From: UBA1876 sp003446665 | GTDB lineage: Bacteria > Synergistota > Synergistia > Synergistales > Thermovirgaceae | Reading direction: 5' to 3' | Length of the DNA: 64,000 nt | Assembly (NCBI GenBank): GCA_040616305.1 | Contig: CP159918.1 | Location: 744,001 to 808,000 of the forward strand | Part shown: one piece after another, positions 9,238-17,966 of the stretch | Position numbering within the stretch: position 1 is the first letter of the stretch | Layout: every line of letters begins with the position of its first letter | Translations under genes and position numbers: made by a program | Notes under the pieces: model-generated | Seen by the model: the letters and a program-made list of their open reading frames with translations, nothing else | Databases searched by the model: none | Told to the model about the DNA's origin: nothing

Positions 9238-10443
9238 ATGGCGAAGGCACATTTTGACAGATCGAAGCCTCACTTGAACATAGGAACGATAGGGCACATT
9301 GACCATGGCAAGACGACGTTGACGGCGGCGATCACGAAGACGCTTGGGTCAGTTGGGTGGGCGGATTACACGCCCTTCGAGATGATTGACAAGGCTCCGG
9401 AGGAGCGAGAGCGCGGGATAACAATCAACATAGCGCACGTGGAATACCAGACGGAGAAACGTCACTACGCGCACATAGACTGTCCTGGGCATGCGGACTA
9501 CATCAAGAACATGATCACCGGAGCGGCGCAGATGGACGGTGCGATATTGGTGGTATCCGCGGCGGACGGGCCGATGCCGCAGACGCGGGAGCACGTATTG
9601 TTGGCTCGTCAGGTGAACGTGCCTGCTCTGGTTGTATTCATGAACAAGGTGGACCAGGTGGACGACGAGGAGCTATTGGATCTTGTGGAGATGGAGATTC
9701 GGGATCTTTTGAACAAGTACGAATTTCCCGGCGACGAAGTCCCCATCATTCGTGGTTCTGCGCTGAAGGTGCTTGAGAGCGACGATGTGAGCCGAGAGAA
9801 CGAGTGGGCGAAGTCGATCTGGGAGCTCATGGACGCGTGCGACAGCTACATACCGGAGCCCCAGCGTGAGGTTGACAAGCCGTTTTTGATGCCCATAGAG
9901 GACGTATTCACCATAACCGGTCGTGGCACGGTAGTGACGGGTCGAGTGGAGCGGGGCAAGATCCACGCAGGCGACGAGGTTGAGATAGTAGGGATGCAGG
10001 AAGACACGCGCAAGACGGTAGCCACGTCGCTGGAGATGTTCCGCAAGATACTGGACGATGCCATAGCGGGCGACAACGTGGGAGTATTGCTTCGGGGCAT
10101 AGGCAAGGACGACGTAGAGCGGGGCCAGGTATTGGCGAAGCCGGGCAGCATCACGCCGCACAAGCACTTCAAGGCGGAAGTGTACGTATTGAAGAAAGAG
10201 GAAGGCGGGCGTCACACGCCGTTTTTCACTGGATACAAGCCTCAGTTTTACTTCCGGACGACGGACGTGACGGGTGACATCAAGCTGCCTGAGGGCGTGG
10301 AGATGGTAATGCCCGGAGACAACGCCACGTTTGAAGTGAACCTTATCGTACCGGTGGCGCTGGAGCAGGGCCTTCGGTTCGCCGTTCGCGAGGGCGGCCG
10401 TACCGTCGGAGCCGGCGTCGTTACCGAAATCCTGGACGACTAG
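9238..10443 (+). CDS. tuf: Elongation factor Tu
   Basis: EF-Tu delivers aminoacyl-tRNA to the ribosome. The G1 motif GHIDHGKT is at residues 19-26, followed by RGITIN, DCPGHADY and MNKVD, and then domains II and III ending in VGAGVVTEIL. The 401-aa length is normal. The ATG follows GGGAGGGAAT. Codon use differs strongly from fusA next door: over about the first 190 codons GAG outnumbers GAA roughly six to one, ACG dominates for Thr, GCG for Ala, and AGA/AGG are nearly absent. The last 40 codons look more like the neighbours. This could reflect very high expression or gene conversion with a second copy. Confidence 0.98.
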   Translation: MAKAHFDRSKPHLNIGTIGHIDHGKTTLTAAITKTLGSVGWADYTPFEMIDKAPEERERGITINIAHVEYQTEKRHYAHIDCPGHADYIKNMITGAAQMDGAILVVSAADGPMPQTREHVLLARQVNVPALVVFMNKVDQVDDEELLDLVEMEIRDLLNKYEFPGDEVPIIRGSALKVLESDDVSRENEWAKSIWELMDACDSYIPEPQREVDKPFLMPIEDVFTITGRGTVVTGRVERGKIHAGDEVEIVGMQEDTRKTVATSLEMFRKILDDAIAGDNVGVLLRGIGKDDVERGQVLAKPGSITPHKHFKAEVYVLKKEEGGRHTPFFTGYKPQFYFRTTDVTGDIKLPEGVEMVMPGDNATFEVNLIVPVALEQGLRFAVREGGRTVGAGVVTEILDD

Positions 10444-10463
10444 CCCCAAAGGGGGAAAAAACG

Positions 10464-10769
10464 GTGGCAAAAAACATACGTATAAAGCTTAAGGCTTTCG
10501 ATCACAGGGCGCTCGATTCTTCGGCGCACCAGATCGCGGAAACTGCTCAACGGACGGGGGCAAAAGTTTCGGGTCCCATTCCGCTGCCGACGGAAATCAA
10601 CAAATTCACAGTCCTCAAGTCTCCTCACAAGGATAAGGACGCAAGAGAGCAGTTCGAAATGAGGACACATAAGCGATTGATCGACATTATTGACCCTACG
10701 CAGAAGACGATGGAATCGCTTATGCAGCTGAATCTCCCCTCGGGAGTGGACATCCAGATCAAGCTTTAG
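10464..10769 (+). CDS. rpsJ: 30S ribosomal protein S10 (NusE)
   Basis: S10 is a small-subunit head protein that also acts as NusE in transcription antitermination. The 101-aa length is standard. It shows KAFDHRALDSSAHQIAETAQ near the N terminus and the FEMRTHKRLIDI block. It starts with GTG at 10464 after AAAGGGGGAAAA, only 20 bp behind tuf, so the str and S10 operons are probably co-transcribed. Confidence 0.98.
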   Translation: MAKNIRIKLKAFDHRALDSSAHQIAETAQRTGAKVSGPIPLPTEINKFTVLKSPHKDKDAREQFEMRTHKRLIDIIDPTQKTMESLMQLNLPSGVDIQIKL

Positions 10770-10803
10770 GGGGAGCTCTGGGCTGAAAGGAGCGTATAAC
10801 GAT

Positions 10804-11442
10804 ATGAGCATGGGAATTCTGGGACGTAAGCTTGGTATGACCCAGATCTACGACGAAAACGGGGTAAATGTCCCTGTGACAGTTGTCGAAGCGGGTCCCT
10901 GCAGTGTAGTGGACATCCGGACCAGCGAAAAAAACGGATATTCGGCCGTGGTTCTCGGGTTCGGAGAAGTAAATGAAAACAGGCTGACCAAACCGCGAAA
11001 GGGTGTTTTTGAAAAGCGGAAGGTAAAACCAAAAAGATGGTTGCGGGAATTCCGGCTTGAGGATGTCTCCGGTCTGGAAATAGGACAGGATATAACCGTT
11101 GGGATTTTCGAAAACGGGGAAATCGTAGACGTTATAGGCAAAAGCAAGGGTAAGGGGTACGCCGGTGTCATGAAAAGGCATAATTTTGCCGGAGGCCCTG
11201 CGAGTCATGGAGCTTCCAAGTTCCACAGGCAACCTGGCTCTGCAGGAGCGAGCAGTTCCCCCAGCCATATATTCAAGGGGAAAACCATGCCGGGAAGGAT
11301 GGGAAACAAGAGAGTGACTGTAAAGAATCTCTCCATTGCCGGTGTCGACCCCGAAAATCATCTTTTGCTGATCAAGGGGGCCATTCCGGGTCCCAGAAAC
11401 GGACTTGTCATGGTCCGAAAACGAAAAGGATCGCCGGAGTAG
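10804..11442 (+). CDS. rplC: 50S ribosomal protein L3
   Basis: L3 is an early-assembly 23S rRNA-binding protein. The 212-aa sequence starts at ATG 10804 with LGRKLGMTQIY close behind. It has the central GPASHGASKFHRQPGS loop that reaches the peptidyl-transferase centre, and the GKTMPGRMGNKRVT block. The length and order (rpsJ-rplC-rplD) are canonical. Confidence 0.98.
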   Translation: MSMGILGRKLGMTQIYDENGVNVPVTVVEAGPCSVVDIRTSEKNGYSAVVLGFGEVNENRLTKPRKGVFEKRKVKPKRWLREFRLEDVSGLEIGQDITVGIFENGEIVDVIGKSKGKGYAGVMKRHNFAGGPASHGASKFHRQPGSAGASSSPSHIFKGKTMPGRMGNKRVTVKNLSIAGVDPENHLLLIKGAIPGPRNGLVMVRKRKGSPE

Positions 11443-11455
11443 GGGGAGTGTGAAA

Positions 11456-12082
11456 ATGCCGACAGTCAAAGTAGTCAATCTCAAAGGTGAAGTTGTCGGA
11501 GAGCAGGAATTGTCCGACGCGGTTTTTGCGGCTCCCGTCCATATTCCAGCGATGCACCAGGTCGTTGTGGCCCAACAGGCCAATCGAAGACAGGGGACGC
11601 ATTCGACAAAGACAAGAGGAGAAGTCCGCGGAGGCGGTCGTAAACCCTGGAGGCAAAAGCATACGGGCAGGGCGAGGCACGGAAGCATAAGGTCGCCCAT
11701 CTGGAAAGGTGGCGGCGTGACTCACGGGCCTAAGCCGCGTGACTATCACCTTAAAGTTAACCGTAAGGTGAGAAGGCTTGCTTTAAGGAGCGCGCTTTCC
11801 GTCAAAGTCAGGGAAGAGCGGCTGGTTGTGCTGGATTCTTTCGATTTGGAAAAACCTAAAACCAGGGATCTGGTGAACTTCTTCGAAGCCATCCAGGCCG
11901 GGAAAAAGCCGCTTGTGGTTATCGGGAAGTCGTTGCCGGCGGCCTACAAGTCTGTCAGCAATATACCCGGAGCAGGCGTGCTTCACGTCGACAGTATAAA
12001 TGTTTATGACCTGCTTTATCACGATCATCTGATCGTGGCCTCCGACGCGCTTGAAAAGATCGAGGAGGTGCTCGCAAAATGA
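11456..12082 (+). CDS. rplD: 50S ribosomal protein L4
   Basis: L4 lines the exit tunnel and in some bacteria autoregulates the S10 operon. The start ATG at 11456 follows AGGGGGAG with good spacing. An upstream in-frame start at 11405 lies within rplC and was rejected. The 208-aa protein has the conserved tunnel loop (KTRGEVRGGGRKPWRQKHTG) and RSPIWKGGG. Its stop overlaps the rplW start by four bases. Confidence 0.97.
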   Translation: MPTVKVVNLKGEVVGEQELSDAVFAAPVHIPAMHQVVVAQQANRRQGTHSTKTRGEVRGGGRKPWRQKHTGRARHGSIRSPIWKGGGVTHGPKPRDYHLKVNRKVRRLALRSALSVKVREERLVVLDSFDLEKPKTRDLVNFFEAIQAGKKPLVVIGKSLPAAYKSVSNIPGAGVLHVDSINVYDLLYHDHLIVASDALEKIEEVLAK

Positions 12083-12375
12083 ACGAGACCTATCATGATA
12101 TCATCATCCGGCCTGTGATAACGGAAAAAAGCAGCCGGTTGATGGGGCTGGGGAAATATACCTTCGAAGTGCATCCGAAGGCCAACAAGATCCAGATTAA
12201 AAAAGCCGTAAGCGAAATATTCAAGGTCAAGGTGAAGTCCGTGCACACCATGCCTGTACCGTCAAAGCCGAAGCGAATGGGCGTATTTCTCGGACGATCC
12301 AGGTCATGGAAAAAGGCGATCGTGACCCTTGAGCCCGGCGAGCGGATTGAATTCTTCGAAGGCGCGAGCATCTAG
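12079..12375 (+). CDS. rplW: 50S ribosomal protein L23
   Basis: L23 sits at the tunnel exit and is the docking site for trigger factor and SRP. The 98-aa protein shows IIRPVITEKS near the N terminus and KANKIQIKKAV. The ATGA overlap with rplD suggests coupled translation. The C-terminal half has the usual basic RSRSWKKAIVTL segment. Confidence 0.97.
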   Translation: MNETYHDIIIRPVITEKSSRLMGLGKYTFEVHPKANKIQIKKAVSEIFKVKVKSVHTMPVPSKPKRMGVFLGRSRSWKKAIVTLEPGERIEFFEGASI

Positions 12376-12392
12376 CCGGGGGGGCTGAATAA

Positions 12393-13220
12393 ATGGGAAT
12401 CAAAAAATACAAACCAACAACCGCCGGCAGAAGGTTTATGACCGGCGACACCTTTGAAGAGATCACGAAAAAGGAACCGGAGAAATCTCTTGTTGAAACC
12501 CTGAAAAAAACGGGTGGCCGCAATAATCTTGGCAGGATCACCATGCGGCATCGAGGAGGCGGCAGCAAAAGGCGGTATCGTATCATCGATTTCAAACGTA
12601 ACAAGCTAGACGTCCCCGGTAAAGTGGCGGCCATCGAGTATGACCCGAACCGTTCAGCGCGAATTGCCCTGATTCACTACGTCGACGGGGAGAAGCGTTA
12701 TATACTTGCGCCGCAGGGTTTGGGCGTGGGCGATACCATACTGTCGGGAGAAAAAGCAGACATCAGACCGGGGAACGCCATGAAATTGAGGGACATGCCA
12801 ATAGGTACCTTTATTCATAACATCGAGCTGGAACCCGGTCGTGGCGGCGTGATGGTCAGGGCGGCAGGAACCGCGGCCCAACTGATGGCCAAAGAGGGCA
12901 AGTACGCATACGTCAGGATGCCCAGCGGCGAACTGCGCCTGGTCCTTCTTGAGTGCATGGCGACAGTGGGGCAGTTGGGCAACATTACCCACGAAAACGT
13001 GACGGCCGGCAAGGCTGGACGCACCAGGTGGCTCGGCCGGCGGCCCCATGTCAGAGGGATGGTAATGAATCCCGTCGACCACCCCATGGGAGGTGGCGAG
13101 GGGCGGAGCAAATCGAACAAACATCCGGTCTCGCCCTGGGGCACCCCGGCCAAGGGTTATCGTACCAGGAAAAGGAAGCCGTCCGACAAGTTCATCGTAC
13201 GGCGTCGACACGAGAAGTAG
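12393..13220 (+). CDS. rplB: 50S ribosomal protein L2
   Basis: L2 is essential for subunit association and the peptidyl-transferase region. The 275-aa protein has RHRGGGSKRRYRIIDFKR, the GRGGVMVRAAGT segment, and the hallmark VMNPVDHPMGGGEGR with its conserved histidine. The ATG at 12393 follows GGGGGGCTGAATAA. Length and order are canonical. Confidence 0.98.
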   Translation: MGIKKYKPTTAGRRFMTGDTFEEITKKEPEKSLVETLKKTGGRNNLGRITMRHRGGGSKRRYRIIDFKRNKLDVPGKVAAIEYDPNRSARIALIHYVDGEKRYILAPQGLGVGDTILSGEKADIRPGNAMKLRDMPIGTFIHNIELEPGRGGVMVRAAGTAAQLMAKEGKYAYVRMPSGELRLVLLECMATVGQLGNITHENVTAGKAGRTRWLGRRPHVRGMVMNPVDHPMGGGEGRSKSNKHPVSPWGTPAKGYRTRKRKPSDKFIVRRRHEK

Positions 13221-13237
13221 GACAGGGAGGGACGGTT

Positions 13238-13519
13238 ATGGCTCGATCCATAAAGAAGGGGCCTTTCGTCGATCAGAAGCTTCTGCGCAAGATCGAGGCG
13301 ATGAACGCCGAAGGGAAAAAACGGGTTATCAAGACTTGGTCCCGCCGTTCGACGATAGTGCCAGATATGATTGGACACACCATCGCGGTACATAACGGCA
13401 GGACACATATACCGATTTATATAAGTGAAAACATGGTTGGACACAAGCTGGGAGAATTTGCCCCGACGAGAAAGTTCGGCGGCCATGCCGGCCAGGAACG
13501 TTCCACCCGTGTAAGGTAG
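13238..13519 (+). CDS. rpsS: 30S ribosomal protein S19
   Basis: S19 binds 16S rRNA in the head with S13. The true start is ATG 13238 (MARSIKKGPFVDQ), preceded by GGGAGGGACGG. A longer reading from 12953 would run inside rplB. The 93-aa protein has the IVPDMIGHTIAVHNGR block and ends near the GEFAPTRKFGGH motif. Confidence 0.97.
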   Translation: MARSIKKGPFVDQKLLRKIEAMNAEGKKRVIKTWSRRSTIVPDMIGHTIAVHNGRTHIPIYISENMVGHKLGEFAPTRKFGGHAGQERSTRVR

Positions 13520-13531
13520 GAGGGAGAGGTC

Positions 13532-13864
13532 ATGGAAGCTCGTGCAACAGTCCGCCAGGTGCGCATATCGCCCTTCAAGAGCCGCCAGGTGCTTGCTTTG
13601 ATACGCGGTAGAAGGGCCGACGAGGCGCTCATGACCCTCAGGAACACGCCGAAAAAAGCGGCAAGGATTATCGAAAAGGTCCTGCGGAGCGCCGTCGCCA
13701 ATGCCGAACATAATTACGGCATGGATGTCGACAGGCTTGTAGTCGTCCAGGCTTTCGCGGACCAGGGTCCGTCGATGAAACGGTGGCGCCCGGTGTCCAT
13801 GGGAAGGGTTCATGCTTACAAGCACCGGACAAGCCATATAACCGTTGTGGTCGCTGAGCGGTAA
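13532..13864 (+). CDS. rplV: 50S ribosomal protein L22
   Basis: L22 lines the exit tunnel beside L4. The 110-aa protein shows VRISPFKSRQVLALIRG and the beta-hairpin region PSMKRWRPVSMGRVHAYK. The ATG at 13532 follows TAGGAGGGAGAGG. Size and position between rpsS and rpsC are standard. Confidence 0.97.
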   Translation: MEARATVRQVRISPFKSRQVLALIRGRRADEALMTLRNTPKKAARIIEKVLRSAVANAEHNYGMDVDRLVVVQAFADQGPSMKRWRPVSMGRVHAYKHRTSHITVVVAER

Positions 13865-13877
13865 GGAGGGGTAAAAG

Positions 13878-14549
13878 TTGGGTCAAAAAGTGCATCCCGT
13901 CGGTTTTCGCTTGGGAATCGTCAGAGACTGGGAATCGAAATGGTTTGCCGACGGAAAGAATTACGCGGAAAAACTTCATGACGACCTGAAGCTTCGCGAG
14001 TGGATCATGAAAAGGTGGTCACGCGCGGGGATTTCAAAGGTCGAGATAGAGCGCATAGGGAAAGTTATCAGGTTTACCGTATGGTCCGCCCGGCCCGGTG
14101 TAGTCATAGGCAAGGGCGGAACGGAGATACAGGCGGTCCGTGAAGAACTTCAGAATATGACCGGACACAAGATCATGATCAACGTTCAGGAGATAAAGGC
14201 GCCGGATAAGGATGCCCAGATAGTTTCCGAAGGCGTTGCTTCGGCTCTTGAGCGCAGGGTGAGTTTCCGACGGGCGATGAAACAGGCCATATTCCGGGCC
14301 ATGAAAGCAGGAGCGGAAGGCATAAAAATCCAGTGCAGCGGCAGGCTCGGAGGAGCGGAAATCGCCAGGACCGAGTGGTATCTCGAAGGACGACTGCCGC
14401 TTTCGACGCTCAGAAACGATATTGACTACGGCTACTCCGAAGCGAAAACCATGTACGGCGTAATCGGAGTAAAGGTCTGGATAAACCGTGGTATCGCCCA
14501 AACGGAAACCCAGGCCTCCAGTAATGCAGAGCAAAAAGAGAGGGGGTAG
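13878..14549 (+). CDS. rpsC: 30S ribosomal protein S3
   Basis: S3 contributes to mRNA entry and helicase activity of the small subunit. The 223-aa protein starts at TTG 13878 (MGQKVHPVGFRLG) after AAGGAGGGG. The KH-type segment VVIGKGGTEIQ lies in the middle, followed by GRLGGAEIARTEW in the C-terminal domain. No truncation is seen. Confidence 0.98.
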   Translation: MGQKVHPVGFRLGIVRDWESKWFADGKNYAEKLHDDLKLREWIMKRWSRAGISKVEIERIGKVIRFTVWSARPGVVIGKGGTEIQAVREELQNMTGHKIMINVQEIKAPDKDAQIVSEGVASALERRVSFRRAMKQAIFRAMKAGAEGIKIQCSGRLGGAEIARTEWYLEGRLPLSTLRNDIDYGYSEAKTMYGVIGVKVWINRGIAQTETQASSNAEQKERG

Positions 14550-14554
14550 CCTCC

Positions 14555-14977
14555 ATGCTTATGCCGAAAAGGGTGAAATACCGGAAACCTCAAAGAAGAC
14601 CCTTGCACGGTGTAGCCAAGGGCGGAAAATACATCGCCTTCGGGGAGTACGGGCTTCAGGCGACAGAATGTGCATGGATAACCGCCAGGCAGATAGAGGC
14701 TGCACGTATCGCCATTTCACGAAAGATGAAAAAGGGTGGAAAGATCTGGATAAGGATATTCCCGGATATGCCCTACACCAAAAAACCCCTTGAGACGCGA
14801 ATGGGCAAGGGCAAGGGAGCTCCCGACCACTGGGTGGCGCCCGTTAAAAGAGGTCGCGTCATGTTTGAAATCGCCGGAGTCTCCCGTGAGGTTGCGGAAC
14901 AGGCTTTTCGTACGGCGGCTCACAAGCTGCCCGTGAAGGTGCGTTTCCTTTCCCGAGCCGGGATGGGTGGTGAATGA
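14555..14977 (+). CDS. rplP: 50S ribosomal protein L16
   Basis: L16 organises the A-site region of the large subunit. The 140-aa sequence begins MLMPKRVKYRK and has ARIAISRKMKKGGKIWIRIFPD, then the RMGKGKGAPDHWVAPVK block typical of the family. It overlaps the rpmC start by four bases (ATGA). An alternative ATG lies two codons in. Confidence 0.97.
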   Translation: MLMPKRVKYRKPQRRPLHGVAKGGKYIAFGEYGLQATECAWITARQIEAARIAISRKMKKGGKIWIRIFPDMPYTKKPLETRMGKGKGAPDHWVAPVKRGRVMFEIAGVSREVAEQAFRTAAHKLPVKVRFLSRAGMGGE

Positions 14978-15186
14978 TCATGAAAAGCAGTGATCTGAGG
15001 GAACTTTCGTTGGACGAGTTAAAGGAACGACACAAAAAGTACAAGGAAGAGCTTTTCAACCTCCGTTTCCAGCATGCCATAGGCCAGTTGGGCAACACGA
15101 ACCGCATAAAGGAAGTCAAGCGTTCGATAGCCCGGGTTTTGACGGTCATGAGGGAAAAGGAGATCGGGCTTGACCGGTCCGTCTAG
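14974..15186 (+). CDS. rpmC: 50S ribosomal protein L29
   Basis: L29 is a small helical protein at the tunnel exit beside L23. The 70-aa protein has LRELSLDELKERHKKYKEEL, the ELFNLRFQHAIGQL core and the NTNRIKEVKRSIARVLTV end that marks the family. The start overlaps the rplP stop; an ATG two codons in (14980) is an alternative. Confidence 0.97.
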   Translation: MIMKSSDLRELSLDELKERHKKYKEELFNLRFQHAIGQLGNTNRIKEVKRSIARVLTVMREKEIGLDRSV

Positions 15187-15202
15187 GGGGGGTGCAGCGA
15201 CA

Positions 15203-15487
15203 ATGAATGAAAGATCGCGCAAGATGCGTGTGGGAACCGTAATTAGTGACAAGATGCAGAAAACCGTCGTGGTCAAGGTAGACCGCATGGCGGAGCATCC
15301 TCTTTACGGTAAACCCGTGCTACGCAGCAAAAACTATATGGCTCACGACGAAGAGGAAAATTGCCGAATCGGCGACAAGGTGCGCATCGAGGAAACACGC
15401 CCTCTGAGTCGTCACAAGAGATGGAAGGTCGTTGAAATCGTCGAACGGGCTCCCGTTTTTGATACGTCGACGGAGAAGGAGGCATAG
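15203..15487 (+). CDS. rpsQ: 30S ribosomal protein S17
   Basis: S17 is a primary 16S rRNA-binding OB-fold protein. The start ATG 15203 (MNERSRKMRVG) follows GGGGGGGTGCAGCGAC; an earlier in-frame start at 15170 would overlap rpmC. The 94-aa protein has KMQKTVVVKVDR and IEETRPLSRHKRWKVV, both diagnostic. Confidence 0.97.
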   Translation: MNERSRKMRVGTVISDKMQKTVVVKVDRMAEHPLYGKPVLRSKNYMAHDEEENCRIGDKVRIEETRPLSRHKRWKVVEIVERAPVFDTSTEKEA

Positions 15488-15490
15488 GCC

Positions 15491-15859
15491 ATGATCCAGC
15501 TTCGTACCACTATGAACGTAGCGGACAACTCCGGCGCGAAAAAGATCATGTGCATACAGGTTCTCGGTGGAAGCCGGCGCCGGTGGGCTTCCGTCGGCGA
15601 CGTAATCGTCGCTTCCGTCAAGGAAGCCATTCCAAACAGCAATGTGGGTAAAGGTCAGGTCGTCAAGGCCGTCATCGTAAGGACGAAAAAGGAGATCCGC
15701 AGAAAAGACGGATCCTACGTGAGGTTTGACGAGAATGCCGCCGTTGTCATAGATAACAACGGCGATCCGAGAGGGACACGCATTTTTGGTCCCGTAGCCA
15801 GAGAGCTGAGGGAGAAGAAATTTATGCGGATCGTTTCCCTCGCTCCGGAGGTTGTTTAG
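15491..15859 (+). CDS. rplN: 50S ribosomal protein L14
   Basis: L14 forms part of the intersubunit face. The 122-aa protein begins MIQLRTTMNVADNSGAKK and has the conserved RVGDV-like segment and the FDENAAVVIDNNGDPRGTR block. It starts three bases after rpsQ ends. Length is canonical. Confidence 0.98.
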   Translation: MIQLRTTMNVADNSGAKKIMCIQVLGGSRRRWASVGDVIVASVKEAIPNSNVGKGQVVKAVIVRTKKEIRRKDGSYVRFDENAAVVIDNNGDPRGTRIFGPVARELREKKFMRIVSLAPEVV

Positions 15860-15875
15860 GGAGGCTGCGGAAAAT

Positions 15876-16202
15876 ATGAGTAAGATGCGAATTAAAAAAG
15901 GTGACAGGGTGCGTGTTATTTCCGGCAAGGACAAGGGCAAGGAAGGCAAGGTGCTGCGACGTAACCCCGAAAGAGATATGGTTGTCGTCGAAGGTGTCAA
16001 CGTTGTGACCAAGCACGCGAGGCCTTCCGCGAAAAACCCCCAGGCCGGGATAATCAAGCAGGAAGCACCCGTTTACGCAAGCAAGGTCATGCTTGTGTGC
16101 CCCATGTGCGGAGAGCCCACAAGGGTGGCGCGGGCTTATCTGGAAGATGGACGAAAGGTCCGTGTTTGCAAGAAATGCAGCGAAATCGTCGACAAGGTCT
16201 AG
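15876..16202 (+). CDS. rplX: 50S ribosomal protein L24, zinc-ribbon form
   Basis: L24 is an assembly initiator of the 50S subunit with an N-terminal KOW domain (GDRVRVISGKDKGKEGKVL). I chose ATG 15876 (MSKMRIKKGD), which follows GGGAGGC; another ATG is three codons in. The C-terminal half has a CPMC pair and a CKKC pair, a zinc-ribbon layout known in L24 of Thermus and similar lineages but absent in E. coli. The length is 108 aa. Confidence 0.96.
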   Translation: MSKMRIKKGDRVRVISGKDKGKEGKVLRRNPERDMVVVEGVNVVTKHARPSAKNPQAGIIKQEAPVYASKVMLVCPMCGEPTRVARAYLEDGRKVRVCKKCSEIVDKV

Positions 16203-16221
16203 TAAGGGAGGCGACAAAAGA

Positions 16222-16764
16222 ATGGTCCCGCGTTTGGCTGAAAAATACCGAAAGGAAATAGTTTTTCGCCTCCAGAAGGAATTTGGCTACAAAAATGTCA
16301 TGGAGGTACCGCGGATCGTCAAGATTGTGGTCAACGCAGGCGTTGGCGACGCGAAACAAGATTACAAGCTGATGGAATCAGCTGTCTCGGAGATGGAAAC
16401 TATCACGGGCCAGCATCCTATGGTAAAAAGGGCCCGCAAGTCCGTTGCCGGATTCAAGGTGCGCTCCGGAATGCCCGTAGGATGCTCGGTTACTCTGAGG
16501 GGAGCCAGGATGTGGGAATTTCTGGACAGGATGATATCCCTGGCCCTTCCGAGGATCAAGGACTTTCAGGGGGTATCGCCGAAAGGCTTCGACGGCAGAG
16601 GCAACTACAACCTCGGTCTTCGTGAACAGCTGATATTCCCTGAAATCGATTATGACAAGGTTGCAAGGGTCCGGGGAATGAATGTAACCATCGTTTCCAC
16701 GGCTAAAACCGACGAAGAAGCCATGAGTCTCCTCAAGGAGCTTGGCATGCCCTTCAGCCGGTAA
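16222..16764 (+). CDS. rplE: 50S ribosomal protein L5
   Basis: L5 binds 5S rRNA and contacts the P-site tRNA. The start is ATG 16222 (MVPRLAEKYRKE) after AAGGGAGGCGAC; a longer frame from 16093 would read through rplX. The 180-aa protein shows KIVVNAGVGDAKQDYK, RARKSVAGFKVRSGMPVG and FDGRGNYNLGLREQ, all family hallmarks. Confidence 0.98.
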   Translation: MVPRLAEKYRKEIVFRLQKEFGYKNVMEVPRIVKIVVNAGVGDAKQDYKLMESAVSEMETITGQHPMVKRARKSVAGFKVRSGMPVGCSVTLRGARMWEFLDRMISLALPRIKDFQGVSPKGFDGRGNYNLGLREQLIFPEIDYDKVARVRGMNVTIVSTAKTDEEAMSLLKELGMPFSR

Positions 16765-16779
16765 GGAGGGTTCGAATAT

Positions 16780-16965
16780 ATGTCCAGGAAAGCATTGGAA
16801 CACAAGGCAAGACAAAAACCCAAGTATGCAGTCAGGTCATATAACAGGTGCCCGATTTGCGGTAGGGTTCATTCTTATATGAGGAAATTCAATATGTGCC
16901 GTTGTTGCTTCCGCAAGCTGGCCAGGGAAGGCAAGATCCCTGGAGTAGTAAAATCCAGCTGGTAG
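16780..16965 (+). CDS. rpsZ: 30S ribosomal protein S14, zinc-binding type Z
   Basis: This is the short, zinc-binding form of S14 (61 aa) found in many Gram-positives and thermophiles. The four ligands are in CPICG and CRCC, and the protein ends REGKIPGVVKSSW. The ATG follows AAGGAGGGTTCG. The Zn-free paralogue was not seen in the window. Confidence 0.97.
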   Translation: MSRKALEHKARQKPKYAVRSYNRCPICGRVHSYMRKFNMCRCCFRKLAREGKIPGVVKSSW

Positions 16966-16994
16966 CACGGGATGCGGTGGAGGAGGCAAAAGCG

Positions 16995-17399
16995 ATGTAT
17001 GTGACCGATCCAATCGCGGACATGCTCACGCGCATCCGGAACGCGAACATGGTTTTCCATGAGACAGTGGAGATGCCTTTGAGCAAGACCAAGCTGGCAA
17101 TAGCGAAGATCCTGAAAGAAGAGGGATACATCAAAAACTTCAGGGTCATAAACGATCCGAAAAAACCCTATGCGATACTGCGCCTGTATCTGCATTACGG
17201 ACCCGGGAAAGAAAGGGTCATCCAGGGCTTGAGAAGGATCAGCAAACCTGGCCGCAGGATTTACGTCAGGAAAGACGAACTTCCGCGCGTAATGCGCGGC
17301 CTGGGGACGGCTATTATTTCGACACCCCAGGGGATGATGACTGACAGTGAGGCCCGGAAACAGGGTCTTGGCGGAGAAGTCATCTGCTACGTATGGTAG
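16995..17399 (+). CDS. rpsH: 30S ribosomal protein S8
   Basis: S8 is a primary 16S rRNA-binding protein and in E. coli the repressor of the spc operon. The start ATG 16995 (MYVTDPIADMLTRIRN) follows GGTGGAGGAGG. The 134-aa protein ends with the conserved STPQGMMTDSEAR and GGEVICYVW segments. Confidence 0.98.
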   Translation: MYVTDPIADMLTRIRNANMVFHETVEMPLSKTKLAIAKILKEEGYIKNFRVINDPKKPYAILRLYLHYGPGKERVIQGLRRISKPGRRIYVRKDELPRVMRGLGTAIISTPQGMMTDSEARKQGLGGEVICYVW

Positions 17400-17411
17400 G
17401 GGGTGTTAGCT

Positions 17412-17948
17412 TTGTCTAGAATCGGGAGAAAACCCATAACCCTGCCTGACGGCGTAACGATGACCGAAGATTCCGGTAAGTTAAATGTAAAAGGACCAAA
17501 GGGCGAATTGTCCATGGACCTGGTACCCGGTGTGAAAGTCAATATCGAAGGACAAACGGTCACCGTGGAGAGAATGAGCGAAGACAAGAAAACCAGGGCT
17601 TTTCACGGGATGACTAGGGCCCTTGTCAATAACCTTGTCTTGGGCGTCAGCCAGGGATTTGAGAAGAAACTGGAAATTGTCGGAGTGGGGTGGAGGGCCC
17701 AGATGCAGGGCAAAACTCTGGTTTTGAATCTCGGTTACTCCAATCCGGTTCAATACGAACCGCCGGAGGGGATCGAGATATCCACTGATGGGCCGACTAA
17801 AATCTCGGTCCGCGGCATCGACAAGCAGGTAGTCGGACAGGTCGCCGCCGAAATTAGAGGATTCAGGCCACCCGAGCCCTACAAGGGTAAAGGCATAAGG
17901 TATTCCGACGAGCAGGTATTGAGGAAAGCCGGCAAGGCAGGGGCTTAA
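17412..17948 (+). CDS. rplF: 50S ribosomal protein L6
   Basis: L6 lies near the GTPase centre. TTG 17412 gives the family-typical start MSRIGRKPITLPDGV and sits about eight bases after GGGGG at 17399-17403; a GTG at 17403 in the same frame is closer than a normal RBS allows. The 178-aa protein has VVGQVAAEIRGFRPPEPYKGKGIRY near the C terminus. Confidence 0.97.
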   Translation: MSRIGRKPITLPDGVTMTEDSGKLNVKGPKGELSMDLVPGVKVNIEGQTVTVERMSEDKKTRAFHGMTRALVNNLVLGVSQGFEKKLEIVGVGWRAQMQGKTLVLNLGYSNPVQYEPPEGIEISTDGPTKISVRGIDKQVVGQVAAEIRGFRPPEPYKGKGIRYSDEQVLRKAGKAGA

Positions 17949-17966
17949 CGGTGCGAGGTGAATAAT

